Shown one piece after another: positions 40,474 through 49,673 of a DNA stretch of 64,000 nucleotides. The first letter of the stretch is position 1; the number at the start of each line of letters is the position of its first letter. The position numbers were made by a program, and so were the translations under genes. The notes below the pieces were generated by a model. That model searched no databases. It had not been told where the DNA came from and saw nothing but the letters and a program-made list of their open reading frames with translations. Source of the DNA: MWEI01 sp964600235 (lineage in GTDB: Bacteria > Desulfobacterota > Desulfomonilia > UBA1062); NCBI GenBank assembly GCA_964600235.1, contig CAZRIV010000011.1, forward strand, positions 62,001-126,000. The letters run 5' to 3'.

Positions 40474-40684
40474 GATTTTGCATTTGAAGGTGTTTCAAAT
40501 TGATCCGTTCGAAGCAGTGATCTCGCCGCTTTTCGATGAATGCCTATCATGCCGGCTGCTTGAGGCGGCGAGATCACTGCTTCGAACGGACTTGTGAAAA
40601 ACATTTTTGCCTGGCACGAACCGTATGCCAACGCGCTCTTAAAAGTGTATCAGGTACATGAGGACACTTCAAAACGCACACTGG
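40474..40684 (+). repeat. Palindromic element copy F
   Basis: The core stem pairs 40504-40529 with 40565-40590 (26 bp perfect, one more as a wobble), loop 33 bases with CGATGAATGCCTATCATGCCGG. Left flank: TTTGCATTTGAAGG then TTTCAAATTGAT. Right flank: CTTGTGAAAAACA, later CTCTTAAAAGTG and an outer end CACTTCAAAACGCACACTGG (40665-40684), whose complement matches the end of copy C. The stem sequence differs from copies C, D and E at many paired positions, yet pairing is kept. It borders the AT-rich island on its right. Confidence 0.8.
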
Positions 40685-40811
40685 CGGGTTAAACTGGATG
40701 ATGAAGCGGGCAGGTCCCCGGGCGAATTTGAGGATTGCTCATCATTCGTAAGGATTTGCTCCAATCCGGCATATTCTCCCGCCTGGTATGATTCTCGCAT
40801 TCCCACCTCTC

Positions 40812-41888
40812 ATGGCCAAGGAAAACGAGAACGGTCAAGAGCGAAGCGAACAGCCTTCCAGTAAACGGATAGAAGAAGCCCGGGAGAAGGGGCAGGTGTG
40901 CAAGAGCATAGAGGTGTCGACCGCCATGCTCTTTTTTGCGACCATTATTGCATTTTATCTTTATATTCCAACGGTTGCCACCAGACTCATGGCAACGGTC
41001 AGGTCCTATATGGCAAATCTCTCCATGTGGGACGGATCAGACTTCGGTGCCGTAAGCATATTCAGACACAGCGTCTTTGAGCTCGGCGTCATCGTGATGC
41101 CCCTGCTCATCCTCTTCCTCGTCATCGGATTAGCGTCAAATATCATGCAGATCGGCTTCCTCTTCAGCTCGGAAAGCATCACCCCGAAGTTCTCCAAGCT
41201 CAACCCCATCACCGGCTTCAAGAATAAGTTCATGTCCGCCAGGAGCCTCGAGCAGCTTGTAAAGACCCTGATCATCATGACCATCATCATCTGGGTGTCC
41301 TACCGGGCCATCAGGCGGGAACTCCCGGTCTACCCCCCGCTCATTGGTGCTGACGTTGGCGTCATTGTATTGACGATTTTCCATTCCTCTCTGCGTCTCC
41401 TCTGGGATGTCCTGTGGATATTTGTAATTATTGCCGCAGCCGACTACGGATTTCAAAAATGGCAACATACTCAAGATATTATGATGACCAAGCAGGAAGT
41501 GAAGGAAGAATACAAGCAGTCGGAGGGAAACCCGCAAATCAAGAGCAGGATACGCTCCATACAGCTTCATATGGCGCGCAGGAGGATGATGCGCGAAGTT
41601 CCCAAGGCTGACGTGATCATCACCAACCCGACCCACTTGGCAATAGCCTTGCAGTATGATCGGGGCAGGATGATAGCACCTACGGTCATAGCCAAAGGAG
41701 CGGGAACAGTGGCGGAGAAGATCAGGGAAGTGGCGAGAAAGGCATCGGTGCCGATTATCGAGAACAAGCCGCTGGCCCAGGCGCTCTACAAATCCGTGGA
41801 CATCGGGGAAACCATCCCGGAGACACTATACAAGGCGGTTGCCGAGATCCTGGCATATGTCTACCGCCTGAAGGCAGGGACCAGATAA
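40812..41888 (+). CDS. flhB: Flagellar type III export protein FlhB
   Basis: The 358-residue protein is the substrate-specificity switch of the flagellar export gate. It has four membrane segments in the N-terminal 210 residues and a cytoplasmic C-terminal domain with the autocleavage motif NPTH (Asn near residue 271, ITNPTHLAIAL). I start at ATG 40812, giving MAKENENGQERSEQPSSKRIEEAREKGQV, which matches the family's opening; ATG 40788 would add eight hydrophobic residues not seen in the family. Neither start has a clear ribosome site. fliR, the common upstream neighbour, is absent; palindrome F lies just upstream, so an original junction may have been broken here. flhA begins right after the stop. 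Confidence 0.93.
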   Translation: MAKENENGQERSEQPSSKRIEEAREKGQVCKSIEVSTAMLFFATIIAFYLYIPTVATRLMATVRSYMANLSMWDGSDFGAVSIFRHSVFELGVIVMPLLILFLVIGLASNIMQIGFLFSSESITPKFSKLNPITGFKNKFMSARSLEQLVKTLIIMTIIIWVSYRAIRRELPVYPPLIGADVGVIVLTIFHSSLRLLWDVLWIFVIIAAADYGFQKWQHTQDIMMTKQEVKEEYKQSEGNPQIKSRIRSIQLHMARRRMMREVPKADVIITNPTHLAIALQYDRGRMIAPTVIAKGAGTVAEKIREVARKASVPIIENKPLAQALYKSVDIGETIPETLYKAVAEILAYVYRLKAGTR

Positions 41889-43961
41889 ATGGCAACGCAG
41901 AGTCTTCCCATCAAATTTCCGGAAAAGATCACCAGCGACGTATTTATGGCGGCAGGCGTACTCCTTGTTCTTGCCATCATCATCATACCGCTGCCGAGCT
42001 TCATGCTGGATACACTGCTCACCTTCAGCCTCACCCTGGGCATCATCATCCTCATGGTGAGCATGTACACCACAAGCCCCTTGAATTTCTCGGTGTTTCC
42101 TTCTTTACTCCTGCTGGTGACCCTTTTCAGGCTTGCGCTCAATATCGCTACAACACGTATCATCCTCCTGCACGGATACGAGGGCGAGCTTGCGGCGGGG
42201 CGCGTCATCCACACCTTTGGCCAGTTTGTCGTGGGAGGCAGCTACGTGGTGGGATTCGTGGTCTTTGCCATCTTCGTCCTGATCAATTTCGTGGTAATCA
42301 CCAAGGGCGCCACCCGCATCGGTGAGGTTACGGCCCGGTTTACCCTGGATGCCATGCCCGGCAAGCAGATGGCCATCGACGCCGACCTGAACGCAGGCAT
42401 GATCACCGAAAACGAGGCCAGGCAGAGGAGGGAGCGGATTGCCCGTGAATCGGAATTCTACGGGGCCATGGACGGTGCCACCAAATTCGTCCGCGGCGAC
42501 GCCATTGCAGGCATCATCATCGTGTTCATCAACATCCTGGGCGGCATTATCATAGGCATGCTCCAGTACGGCATGCCCTTTTCCGAGGCGCTGAAAACCT
42601 TTACCATCCTCACCATCGGCGACGGCCTGGTGGCGCAGATCCCGGCGCTGGTCATCTCGTCGGCGGCCGGCATCGTGGTAACACAGTCGGGCGCGGACAA
42701 GTCGGTGGGCAAACAGCTCTCCGAACAGCTCTCCTTCCAGCCCATGGCACTGCTCACATCTGCCGGCATCATCTTCATCTTCGGCCTGGTTCCGGGCATG
42801 CCCCACCTGGCCTTCCTCACCATGGCGTCCGTCATGGGCGGCATCGGATGGGTAAGCCTTCGCTTCAAGGCCGAAGAGGAGGTGAAGGAAGAGCCGAGCG
42901 CCCCTGCCGGCGAAGAGGTATCGGCCGAGGCGCTGCTGCCCATGGACATCATCGAATTCGAGGTGGGCTACGGCCTCATACCCCTGGTGGACGCCTCCCA
43001 GGGAGGCGAACTGCTGACCCGTATAAAGTCCATGCGCAAGACCGTTGCAGGCGAGCTTGGTGTCGTGGTCCCGCCCATCCACGTACGCGACAACCTGGAG
43101 CTCAAGCCCAACGAATACCGTCTCCTGCTCAAGGGTATCGAGATCGCCCGCGCCGAGGCCATTGCCGAGCGGCTCATGGTATTGAACCCGGAGAAGGTGG
43201 ATATCGATATCCCCGGTATCCCTGTGAAAGAGCCTGCATTCGGTCTGCCGGGCCTGTGGATCAAGAAGGCCGACAGCGAAAGGGCACAGGTGGCCGGCCT
43301 CACCGTGGTGGATGCAGCCACCGTGGTTGCCACCCACCTGACGGAGTCCATCAAGGGGAACGCCCACGACCTGCTGGGGAGGCAGGAACTGCAGTCCATC
43401 CTGGACTCGGTATCGCGCACGCACCCGAAGGTGATCGAGGACCTTATCCCTGGTACTCTTCCGGCCGGCATTGTCCTGAGGGTTCTCAGGAACCTCCTGA
43501 AGGAGAAGGTGTCCGTCAAGAACATGCTGACTATTCTGGAGACCCTGGCCGACTTCGGGCACATGACCAAGGACCCCGATATTTTGACAGAGTATGTCAG
43601 ACAAGCCCTCATGCGAACCATCAGCACCGCCTACATCCAGGGCAACACCATCAGCGTACTGGCTCTGGACCCCAATATAGACGGCATGATCTCAAATTCC
43701 ATCCAGCATACGGAACATGGTTCGTATCTTGCATTAGATCCGGAGAAATCACAGAAAATACTGATGACGTTGAACAAGGAGGTAAACAACGTGGGGAAAC
43801 AAGGGCTCGTACCGATCCTGCTCACATCGCCCATCAGCAGGGCCTATGTGAAACGGCTTTCAGAACGGTACATGCCCGACCTGGTTGTGCTCTCCCACAA
43901 TGAGATACCTCCGGATGTAACCATTAAAAACCTGGGACTGGTGAGGATCGATGCAAATTAA
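41889..43961 (+). CDS. flhA: Flagellar export apparatus protein FlhA
   Basis: The 690-residue protein has eight or so membrane segments in the first ~320 residues and a large cytoplasmic domain that docks export chaperones. Characteristic stretches include FPSLLLLVTLFRLALNIATTRIIL, GATRIGEVTARFTLDAMPGKQMAIDADLNAG and GDGLVAQIPALVISSAAGIVVTQ. The C-terminal domain contains IPPIHVRDNLELKPNEYR-type sequence in the form VVPPIHVRDNLELKPN. It starts one base after the flhB stop and overlaps flhF by 11 bases, so translation is coupled. Length is normal for the family. Confidence 0.96.
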   Translation: MATQSLPIKFPEKITSDVFMAAGVLLVLAIIIIPLPSFMLDTLLTFSLTLGIIILMVSMYTTSPLNFSVFPSLLLLVTLFRLALNIATTRIILLHGYEGELAAGRVIHTFGQFVVGGSYVVGFVVFAIFVLINFVVITKGATRIGEVTARFTLDAMPGKQMAIDADLNAGMITENEARQRRERIARESEFYGAMDGATKFVRGDAIAGIIIVFINILGGIIIGMLQYGMPFSEALKTFTILTIGDGLVAQIPALVISSAAGIVVTQSGADKSVGKQLSEQLSFQPMALLTSAGIIFIFGLVPGMPHLAFLTMASVMGGIGWVSLRFKAEEEVKEEPSAPAGEEVSAEALLPMDIIEFEVGYGLIPLVDASQGGELLTRIKSMRKTVAGELGVVVPPIHVRDNLELKPNEYRLLLKGIEIARAEAIAERLMVLNPEKVDIDIPGIPVKEPAFGLPGLWIKKADSERAQVAGLTVVDAATVVATHLTESIKGNAHDLLGRQELQSILDSVSRTHPKVIEDLIPGTLPAGIVLRVLRNLLKEKVSVKNMLTILETLADFGHMTKDPDILTEYVRQALMRTISTAYIQGNTISVLALDPNIDGMISNSIQHTEHGSYLALDPEKSQKILMTLNKEVNNVGKQGLVPILLTSPISRAYVKRLSERYMPDLVVLSHNEIPPDVTIKNLGLVRIDAN

Positions 43962-45015
43962 AACCTATATGGCGGCCTCCATGAAGGATGCCCTCTCGCA
44001 GATCAAGACCGAGCTCGGCTCGAACGCGGTCATCATATCCACGCGCGAGATCAGGGAGAGCGGCTACGGTCTCATGAGCAAACCATTGATCGAGGTTGTT
44101 GCGGCTGTTGACTATGACGGCGACACGCTTATTAAGAAGGTAGCGGGGAACAGGTCTTACGAGGGCAAGTCCATTTCCTTCAACCAAGCCTCCTCTCTCT
44201 TGCAGGCGCCCAACCATGTGAGCGAGGAGATAGTTGAGTTGAAAAAAATGCTGAAGCAGCTCATGACCCGAAGCAATGTGGCCCCTTTCAGCCCCATGCG
44301 GGAGAAGCTGATCAACAAGGGGGTTCGCGAGAATCTTGCAGACCTCATTATCAACAAGCTCGGAAGCGATGCCTCGGAGACGGCAATCAGAGAACTGCTT
44401 ACAAAGCTGCTCCGCGTCGAAGGCCCCACAGGTGAGAGGGTATGGATATTCCTTGGCACAACCGGCGTGGGCAAGACCACCACCATTGCAAAGATAGCAG
44501 CCAGGGCCGTCTTGTCCGAGGCCAAGAGCGTGGCGCTCATCACCCTGGACAGCTACCGGATAGGCGCCATTGACCAGAGCCGCATATACGCCAAAATTTT
44601 GAACATTCCATTCTTTTCTGTGACAACTCCGTCCGAACTCAATATAGCGCTGAATCAGCTTCAATCTAAAGACCTTATCCTGATAGATACGGTCGGCCGC
44701 TCACCCTTCTGCAATGAATATGCACAGCAGCTTATCGGTTTTTTTGACGGTGTGAAGGCCTGTAAATTCCTCCTCATGCCGGTGGCCACAAGAGACCAGG
44801 AGATGGACACCATCACCAAGACCTTCTCCCCCCTGAAGGCAGACCGCATGATCTTTACCAAGTTCGACGAGGCACACATGGCTGGCAGCATCATTTCTCA
44901 TAACCTGATCCACCGCATGCCTATCTCTCACATCACCACCGGGCAGCGGGTGCCCGAGGACATCGAACCTGCAAGCACAGACAAGATCATAGCACGTACG
45001 CTTGGAGATGCATAA
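43951..45015 (+). CDS. flhF: Flagellar SRP-family GTPase FlhF
   Basis: The 354-residue GTPase helps set the position and number of polar flagella. The N-terminal basic region (MQIKTYMAASMKDALSQIKTELGSNAVII) is typical of FlhF. The SRP-type G domain has G1 GTTGVGKTTTIAKIAA (about residues 169-184), LITLDSYRIGAIDQ, G3 LIDTVGRS and G4 FTKFDEA. Its start overlaps the flhA end, and it runs into flhG by one base. The presence of flhF and flhG together suggests polar flagellation. Confidence 0.94.
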   Translation: MQIKTYMAASMKDALSQIKTELGSNAVIISTREIRESGYGLMSKPLIEVVAAVDYDGDTLIKKVAGNRSYEGKSISFNQASSLLQAPNHVSEEIVELKKMLKQLMTRSNVAPFSPMREKLINKGVRENLADLIINKLGSDASETAIRELLTKLLRVEGPTGERVWIFLGTTGVGKTTTIAKIAARAVLSEAKSVALITLDSYRIGAIDQSRIYAKILNIPFFSVTTPSELNIALNQLQSKDLILIDTVGRSPFCNEYAQQLIGFFDGVKACKFLLMPVATRDQEMDTITKTFSPLKADRMIFTKFDEAHMAGSIISHNLIHRMPISHITTGQRVPEDIEPASTDKIIARTLGDA

Positions 45016-45914
45016 TGAAGGATCAAGCACAAACATTAAGGAGAATGTTCAGAGAAGGAACCGCGAGCTCTCCCACGGTCCTGTCCGTAACCTCGGGCAA
45101 GGGAGGGGTGGGAAAGACGAGCATCGTGGTGAACATGGCCATACTGCTTGCCGCCCGCGGGAAAAAGGTTCTTGTCCTGGATGCCGATCTGGGGCTCGCC
45201 AATGTGGACGTGATGCTGGGACTTGCCCCGAAACTCACCATCAAGCATGTCCTGGACGGGCAGTGCTCCATCGATGAAGTCGCCATGGAAGGTCCCGGCG
45301 GTATCAGGATCATTCCGGCATCTTCGGGCATCCAGGAACTCGCCGACCTGAACCCTGAACAGCAGCTCAGCATCATGGATTCACTGGACCATTTCGAAGG
45401 CGACCTGGATTACATGATCGTGGATACCGGGGCCGGGATATCCAAGAACGTCATGTACTTCAACGCAGCCGCCCAGAGAATACTCGTGGTGGCCACTCCC
45501 GAGCCCACATCCATCACGGACGCATACGCGCTCATCAAGGTGCTGCGCAGGCAATACGGCATCAAGAGGTTCGATCTTATTGTGAACAATGTCACTTCAA
45601 AATCCGAGGGGGATCAAGTGTCGGAAAAATTGACTTTGGTATGTGAGAGGTTTTTAGGGGATGTTGCCTTGGAGATCCTAGGCACCATCCCGCATGACAA
45701 AACCATTCCTGAATGCATCAAGGCACAGAAGGCTTTCGTGGGGCTTTACCCGCAAAGCGAGGCGACCAAGAGGCTCGGCCGCATAGCAGGCAGGCTCGAG
45801 GAAACCCCACTTGCAGCCCAGAGCGGAAACCTTCAATTCTTTTTCAGAAAGATGCTCTTGAATCAAGCGAAAGGAACGAGCCATGCAGGATATCGTCTAC
45901 ACGGAACTTACTGA
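45015..45914 (+). CDS. flhG: MinD-like ATPase FlhG
   Basis: The 299-residue ATPase carries the deviant Walker A motif KGGVGKTSIVVN of the MinD/ParA family at about residues 29-40, followed by VLVLDADLGLANVDVMLGL and YMIVDTGAGIS. FlhG restrains flagellar number, usually in opposition to FlhF, and may also interact with flagellar rotor or regulator proteins. The C-terminal helix needed for membrane binding is plausible (LQFFFRKMLLNQ). The end overlaps fliA by 32 bases. Also called YlxH or FleN in other species. Confidence 0.93.
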   Translation: MKDQAQTLRRMFREGTASSPTVLSVTSGKGGVGKTSIVVNMAILLAARGKKVLVLDADLGLANVDVMLGLAPKLTIKHVLDGQCSIDEVAMEGPGGIRIIPASSGIQELADLNPEQQLSIMDSLDHFEGDLDYMIVDTGAGISKNVMYFNAAAQRILVVATPEPTSITDAYALIKVLRRQYGIKRFDLIVNNVTSKSEGDQVSEKLTLVCERFLGDVALEILGTIPHDKTIPECIKAQKAFVGLYPQSEATKRLGRIAGRLEETPLAAQSGNLQFFFRKMLLNQAKGTSHAGYRLHGTY

Positions 45915-46653
45915 GGAGCAAAAGCTCAACCCCAAGGTGCGGGGCAAGATCATCAATGAATTCGCGCCGCTGATCAAGTATATCGCGAGCCGGATAGCCA
46001 TACGCCTCCCCCCGCACATAGACCTGAACGATCTGATCAATGCGGGCGTCATAGGTTTGATAGACGCCATCGAGAAATTTGACGCCGCCAAACAGATCAA
46101 GTTCAAGACCTATGCGGAATTCAGGATCAGGGGCGCCATTCTCGACGAGCTCCGTTCCATGGACTGGGTCCCCAGGTCTGTCAGGCAGAAGGCGCGCAAG
46201 GTCGAAGACGCCTATTCCAGGCTGGAATACGCCCTTGGAAGGCCTGCCAGCGATGAAGAGGTCGCCAAGGAGATGGACGTCGATATGGACACCTTCCACC
46301 GGCTCCTGTCTGAGACGGCATCCGTATCCCTGCTCAGCCTCGACGACCTGGGCGAGGACGATTCCGATCTGTCCAAGCGGAACCTGCTGGAATTCATCAT
46401 CCAGGACGACAAAGACTGGCCCTCGCACAAGATCCGTTATGCCGAGGTCAGCACCATGGTGGCCAAGGCCATCCAGTCGCTCCCTGAAAAGGAGCGCATG
46501 GTCATCTCCCTGTATTACTACGACGAACTGACCATGAAGGAGATCGGTCATGTCCTGAAATTCACCGAGTCGAGGGTTTCCCAGATACACACAAAGGCGA
46601 TCCTCAGGCTACGCTCAAAGATGCAAAAAATCCTGAAAGAGATCAGCGTGTAA
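45883..46653 (+). CDS. fliA: Flagellar sigma factor FliA (sigma-28)
   Basis: The 256-residue sigma-70-family factor has region 2 (IKYIASRIAIRLPPHIDLNDLINAGVIGLIDAIEKFD and FKTYAEFRIRGAILDELRSMDWVPRSVRQ), region 3 and region 4 (LPEKERMVISLYYYDELTMKEIGHVLKFTESRVSQIH). These stretches are diagnostic for the FliA/WhiG group, which transcribes late flagellar and chemotaxis genes. ATG 45883 lies within the end of flhG, so translation is coupled. The order flhF-flhG-fliA followed by cheY is common in polar flagellates. Confidence 0.95.
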   Translation: MQDIVYTELTEEQKLNPKVRGKIINEFAPLIKYIASRIAIRLPPHIDLNDLINAGVIGLIDAIEKFDAAKQIKFKTYAEFRIRGAILDELRSMDWVPRSVRQKARKVEDAYSRLEYALGRPASDEEVAKEMDVDMDTFHRLLSETASVSLLSLDDLGEDDSDLSKRNLLEFIIQDDKDWPSHKIRYAEVSTMVAKAIQSLPEKERMVISLYYYDELTMKEIGHVLKFTESRVSQIHTKAILRLRSKMQKILKEISV

Positions 46654-46710
46654 AGATTTGCAGGAAAATATTCGATGAGACTGTAAAAGGTGAGCGTACT
46701 GGAGGTATCC

Positions 46711-47094
46711 ATGACAACAGACAAGAACATGAAGATCCTCGTAGTTGACGATTTTTCAACCATGCGCAGGATAGTGAAGAACATCCTGAGGCAGCTCAAC
46801 TATGCCAATATTACCGAAGCGGACGACGGGTCCACCGCCCTTGAAGTGCTCCAGAGGGAGAAGGTAGATCTGGTGGTTTCGGACTGGAACATGCCCAAGA
46901 TGACCGGCCTGGAACTGCTCAAAGCGGTCCGCGCCGATGACGCGCTGAAGCACATCCCTTTCCTGATGGTTACGGCAGAGGCCCAGCAGGAAAACATCAT
47001 CGAGGCAGTGAAATCGGGCGTGAGCAACTACATCGTCAAACCCTTCACCGCCGAGACGTTGAGCCAGAAAATTAACCAGATATTCAGCAAGTAG
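46711..47094 (+). CDS. cheY: Chemotaxis response regulator CheY
   Basis: The 127-residue single-domain receiver has the acidic pair in VVDDFSTMRRIVKNIL, phospho-acceptor aspartate in LVVSDWNMPKMTG, the conserved Thr in LMVTAEA and Lys in YIVKPFTAETL. These fit CheY closely, including the FSTMRRIV stretch of motor-binding CheY proteins. I start at ATG 46711 because GGAGG stands just upstream; a GTG at 46690 lies before that site. It would bind the flagellar switch when phosphorylated by CheA, which is not in this window. Confidence 0.92.
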   Translation: MTTDKNMKILVVDDFSTMRRIVKNILRQLNYANITEADDGSTALEVLQREKVDLVVSDWNMPKMTGLELLKAVRADDALKHIPFLMVTAEAQQENIIEAVKSGVSNYIVKPFTAETLSQKINQIFSK

Positions 47095-47101
47095 GTGAAT
47101 C

Positions 47102-47701
47102 ATGGCAGACTCTCCAGGGAGAAAGGCTGATCTCGACAAGGAAGGCATCGTATTTCAGGATGCCGGAAAGGCGGAACTCGACAAAGAAGGCATATCCCTG
47201 GATGTCGAGGACACCGCCGATCACGCCGCCCCCGGCGAACCTGCCGTTGATAAGGAAATCCGGAAAAAACCCGTTGACAAAAAACGTATGGTCCTCATGG
47301 CAGGGGCAGGTGCTGCCGGAATTCTGATTCTGCTGACGGCACTTGGATATTACTTCCTCCACGAGGAACCCAACCAGCCCCAGGTCGCTCAGAAGGTTCT
47401 CCCCAAAAAGGAGTCCCCTTTCGGTCAGGAAGGGGTGATCCTGGATCCCTTCATGGTCTTCTTCCCGTCGTCCTCACCGAAAAAATCGGGCGTGCTCGTG
47501 GCACAGGTAAGCCTCAAGGTCGATCCATCAATGATAGACTCCATACAGAGCAAGCTTTTCGATATCCGGAACATCATCTACAGGAGACTGCTCTCTGCGG
47601 CGAGTGTCTACTCGCAAACCGAGATCACATTGATGCTCTCGGACGATCTCATGGATTATCCCATACAGGAAGTTGCATTTGTCCAGTACCGCTCCAAATG
47701 A
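47102..47701 (+). CDS. FliL-like membrane protein
   Basis: The 199-residue product has a charged, Asp/Glu/Lys-rich cytoplasmic N-terminus of about 60 residues containing the direct repeat LDKEGI (twice), one membrane segment (about 61-85, MVLMAGAGAAGILILLTALGYYF) and a periplasmic domain of about 110 residues. That domain (ILDPFMVFFPS..., VLVAQVSLKVDPS, FDIRNIIYRRLLSAA) resembles FliL, which supports stators of the flagellar motor. The resemblance is moderate. It starts eight bases after cheY, in keeping with a motility role. Confidence 0.6.
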   Translation: MADSPGRKADLDKEGIVFQDAGKAELDKEGISLDVEDTADHAAPGEPAVDKEIRKKPVDKKRMVLMAGAGAAGILILLTALGYYFLHEEPNQPQVAQKVLPKKESPFGQEGVILDPFMVFFPSSSPKKSGVLVAQVSLKVDPSMIDSIQSKLFDIRNIIYRRLLSAASVYSQTEITLMLSDDLMDYPIQEVAFVQYRSK

Positions 47702-47763
47702 ACATAACCGGGGATGATGGTTTCATGTAATGTGATCAATCCCGTTAGGATGGCAAGGGCACT

Positions 47764-49671
47764 ATGGATTACTCAGAGATAGACGCACTGATGAAGTCGG
47801 ATGACTCCTCGGCGCGCCGCATGGCAGCCTCCATGCTGAGCGAGACCGGGGATGGCCCGGCAACCGTTGAACGCCTCGTGGAATTGCTCAAGGATGCAAA
47901 CGGCGGCGTACGGGACGCCTCGGAGAGCGCTCTCATGTTCATAGGCGGACGGTCAACCGTTGAAAAAGTAGCCCCTCTGGTGGGCGTGACCGATCCCGGT
48001 CTGCGCAACGCCGCTATAGACATATTAAGAAAAGTCGGCGATGACGCCATCGATGTCATGCACCGCCTGGCGAAAGATGAAAATAATGATATCAGGCTCT
48101 TTGTCCTCGATATCCTGGGCACCATCGGCAATCCCGAGAGTGTCGACGTGCTCATTGGCGGGCTGTCCGATGCTGACGCCAATATCCGCAATGCAGCCAT
48201 CGTCTCCCTGGGACTCCTCGGGGATCCGAGGTCCTTTGATCATATAAAGCCCCTGATCGAAGATGAGGAATGGATACGCTTCTCCGCCATCGAGGCACTC
48301 TCGCAGATACCCAACGAGAATATCGCCGATTTTCTCCTGGAACAGCTTAGGCGCTGGTCTTTCGACGACCTCACCGTATCCGCCCTGCTTGAGACCATGG
48401 GAAAGATCAAGCCCAAGCAGTGCGTGAACGCACTCATCGAAATGCTCGAAACCGCCAATGCATACATCGAAACTGAAATCGTGAAGGCCCTGCTGAAGAT
48501 CCTTTCCCCTGATGAGATAGCATCGTGTCCGGAAAAAGACACATACGTCATCAAATCCATTATCGACATGCACCTCAATGATGTCGAGGAAGACCTGCTC
48601 GGCGATATGCTCGCCGTATTGCCGAAAATCGGCGACCGTTCGAGCGTGCAGGCAATGATCGAGCTCGCCCGGGGTACTGACCCGGACACCGAGGCCGAGA
48701 AGATCCAGGCGATCACCGGGGCCCTGTGCAGAATCAACGATGTCGAGGCCATGCTGGATCTCCTCGATGCCGAGGATAAACTCAAGATCCTTGCCGCCGA
48801 TGTCCTGGGTAAAATCGGCAGCGAAGATGGCGCCACAGAGATAAGCAAGAGGATATCGGCGGCCAGCGGGTATGTTAAACGCGCCATGGCCGATGCACTT
48901 GCATCCATTGGAGGGAGCAGGTTATCCGACACATTCAGAGGGCTGCTGACTGACATGGACGGACATGTCATCTCCTCCTCGCTCCTTGCTCTCGGGAGAA
49001 ACGGAGACCCTCATGATATCGAGGTGATGGAGCCTTATCTGAGCCACAGGTATCCGGATGTCAGGACAACCGCACTCACATCCGTGGTCATGATAGGGAC
49101 GAAGGTCGCTGAAGAGGTCTTCACCCGCATGACTCAAGACGCCGATCCGGAGAAACGGATCACCGGGCTGACAGGACTCGACCGCATGACAAGTCCCGCG
49201 CTCAAACCGGCAGCGGAAAACCTGCTGGAAGACGATTCCTGGGAGGTGAGGGCCGCGGCGGCGAAGGTCATCCGGGACAGAGATCTGCCCATCACGAAGG
49301 ATATGCTCGCAGCCCTGCTCGTGGACACTCATGAGCAGATCAGATACACGGCGCTCGACATCATCGGCATAAAAAAGATGGAAGGGCTCAAAGATAAGCT
49401 CCTTGAAGCCATTACCGGCCAGGACATGTGGGCGGCTTCCCATGCCATAGAGGCCCTGGGCGGATTCAGAGACGATTCCTCCAAGGCGAAACTCCTTGAG
49501 CTGCTGAGGAGCGATTCGGATTTTTTGAAGATATCGGCCATAAAGACCATCGCCACATGGGATGAAGAGGCGCTCGCTTCAGAGCTCGAAACGTTCATCG
49601 ATGACCCGAACCCGGACGTGGCCCGCGCCGTCATTGATGCCATAGACAGGCTTCAGGGGGTGAGCTTCTAG
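47764..49671 (+). CDS. HEAT-repeat scaffold protein of the chemotaxis cluster
   Basis: The 635-residue protein consists almost entirely of HEAT-type repeats of about 30 residues (for example VDVLIGGLSDADANIRNAAIVSLGLLGDPRSF and VAEEVFTRMTQDADPEKRITGLTGLDRM). There is no signal peptide, membrane segment or catalytic motif. Such solenoids act as protein-binding scaffolds. It is placed between a FliL-like gene and an HDOD gene within a run of chemotaxis genes (gaps of 62 and 2 bases), so it probably serves motility signalling; the partner is unknown. Its start at ATG 47764 lacks a strong ribosome site. Confidence 0.78.
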   Translation: MDYSEIDALMKSDDSSARRMAASMLSETGDGPATVERLVELLKDANGGVRDASESALMFIGGRSTVEKVAPLVGVTDPGLRNAAIDILRKVGDDAIDVMHRLAKDENNDIRLFVLDILGTIGNPESVDVLIGGLSDADANIRNAAIVSLGLLGDPRSFDHIKPLIEDEEWIRFSAIEALSQIPNENIADFLLEQLRRWSFDDLTVSALLETMGKIKPKQCVNALIEMLETANAYIETEIVKALLKILSPDEIASCPEKDTYVIKSIIDMHLNDVEEDLLGDMLAVLPKIGDRSSVQAMIELARGTDPDTEAEKIQAITGALCRINDVEAMLDLLDAEDKLKILAADVLGKIGSEDGATEISKRISAASGYVKRAMADALASIGGSRLSDTFRGLLTDMDGHVISSSLLALGRNGDPHDIEVMEPYLSHRYPDVRTTALTSVVMIGTKVAEEVFTRMTQDADPEKRITGLTGLDRMTSPALKPAAENLLEDDSWEVRAAAAKVIRDRDLPITKDMLAALLVDTHEQIRYTALDIIGIKKMEGLKDKLLEAITGQDMWAASHAIEALGGFRDDSSKAKLLELLRSDSDFLKISAIKTIATWDEEALASELETFIDDPNPDVARAVIDAIDRLQGVSF

Positions 49672-49673
49672 AG

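Noticed and set aside
25705..40590. Palindromes as integron attC sites
   Set aside because: attC sites have YYYAAC on the left and GTTRRR on the right with unpaired bulges; here GTT...AAC is in the opposite order, stems are near perfect, and no integrase is present in the window.
40613..40630. Second sigma-54-like promoter before flhB (TGGCAC then GTATGC)
   Set aside because: The -12 element is out of register and lacks TTGC; it falls inside the tail of palindromic element F.
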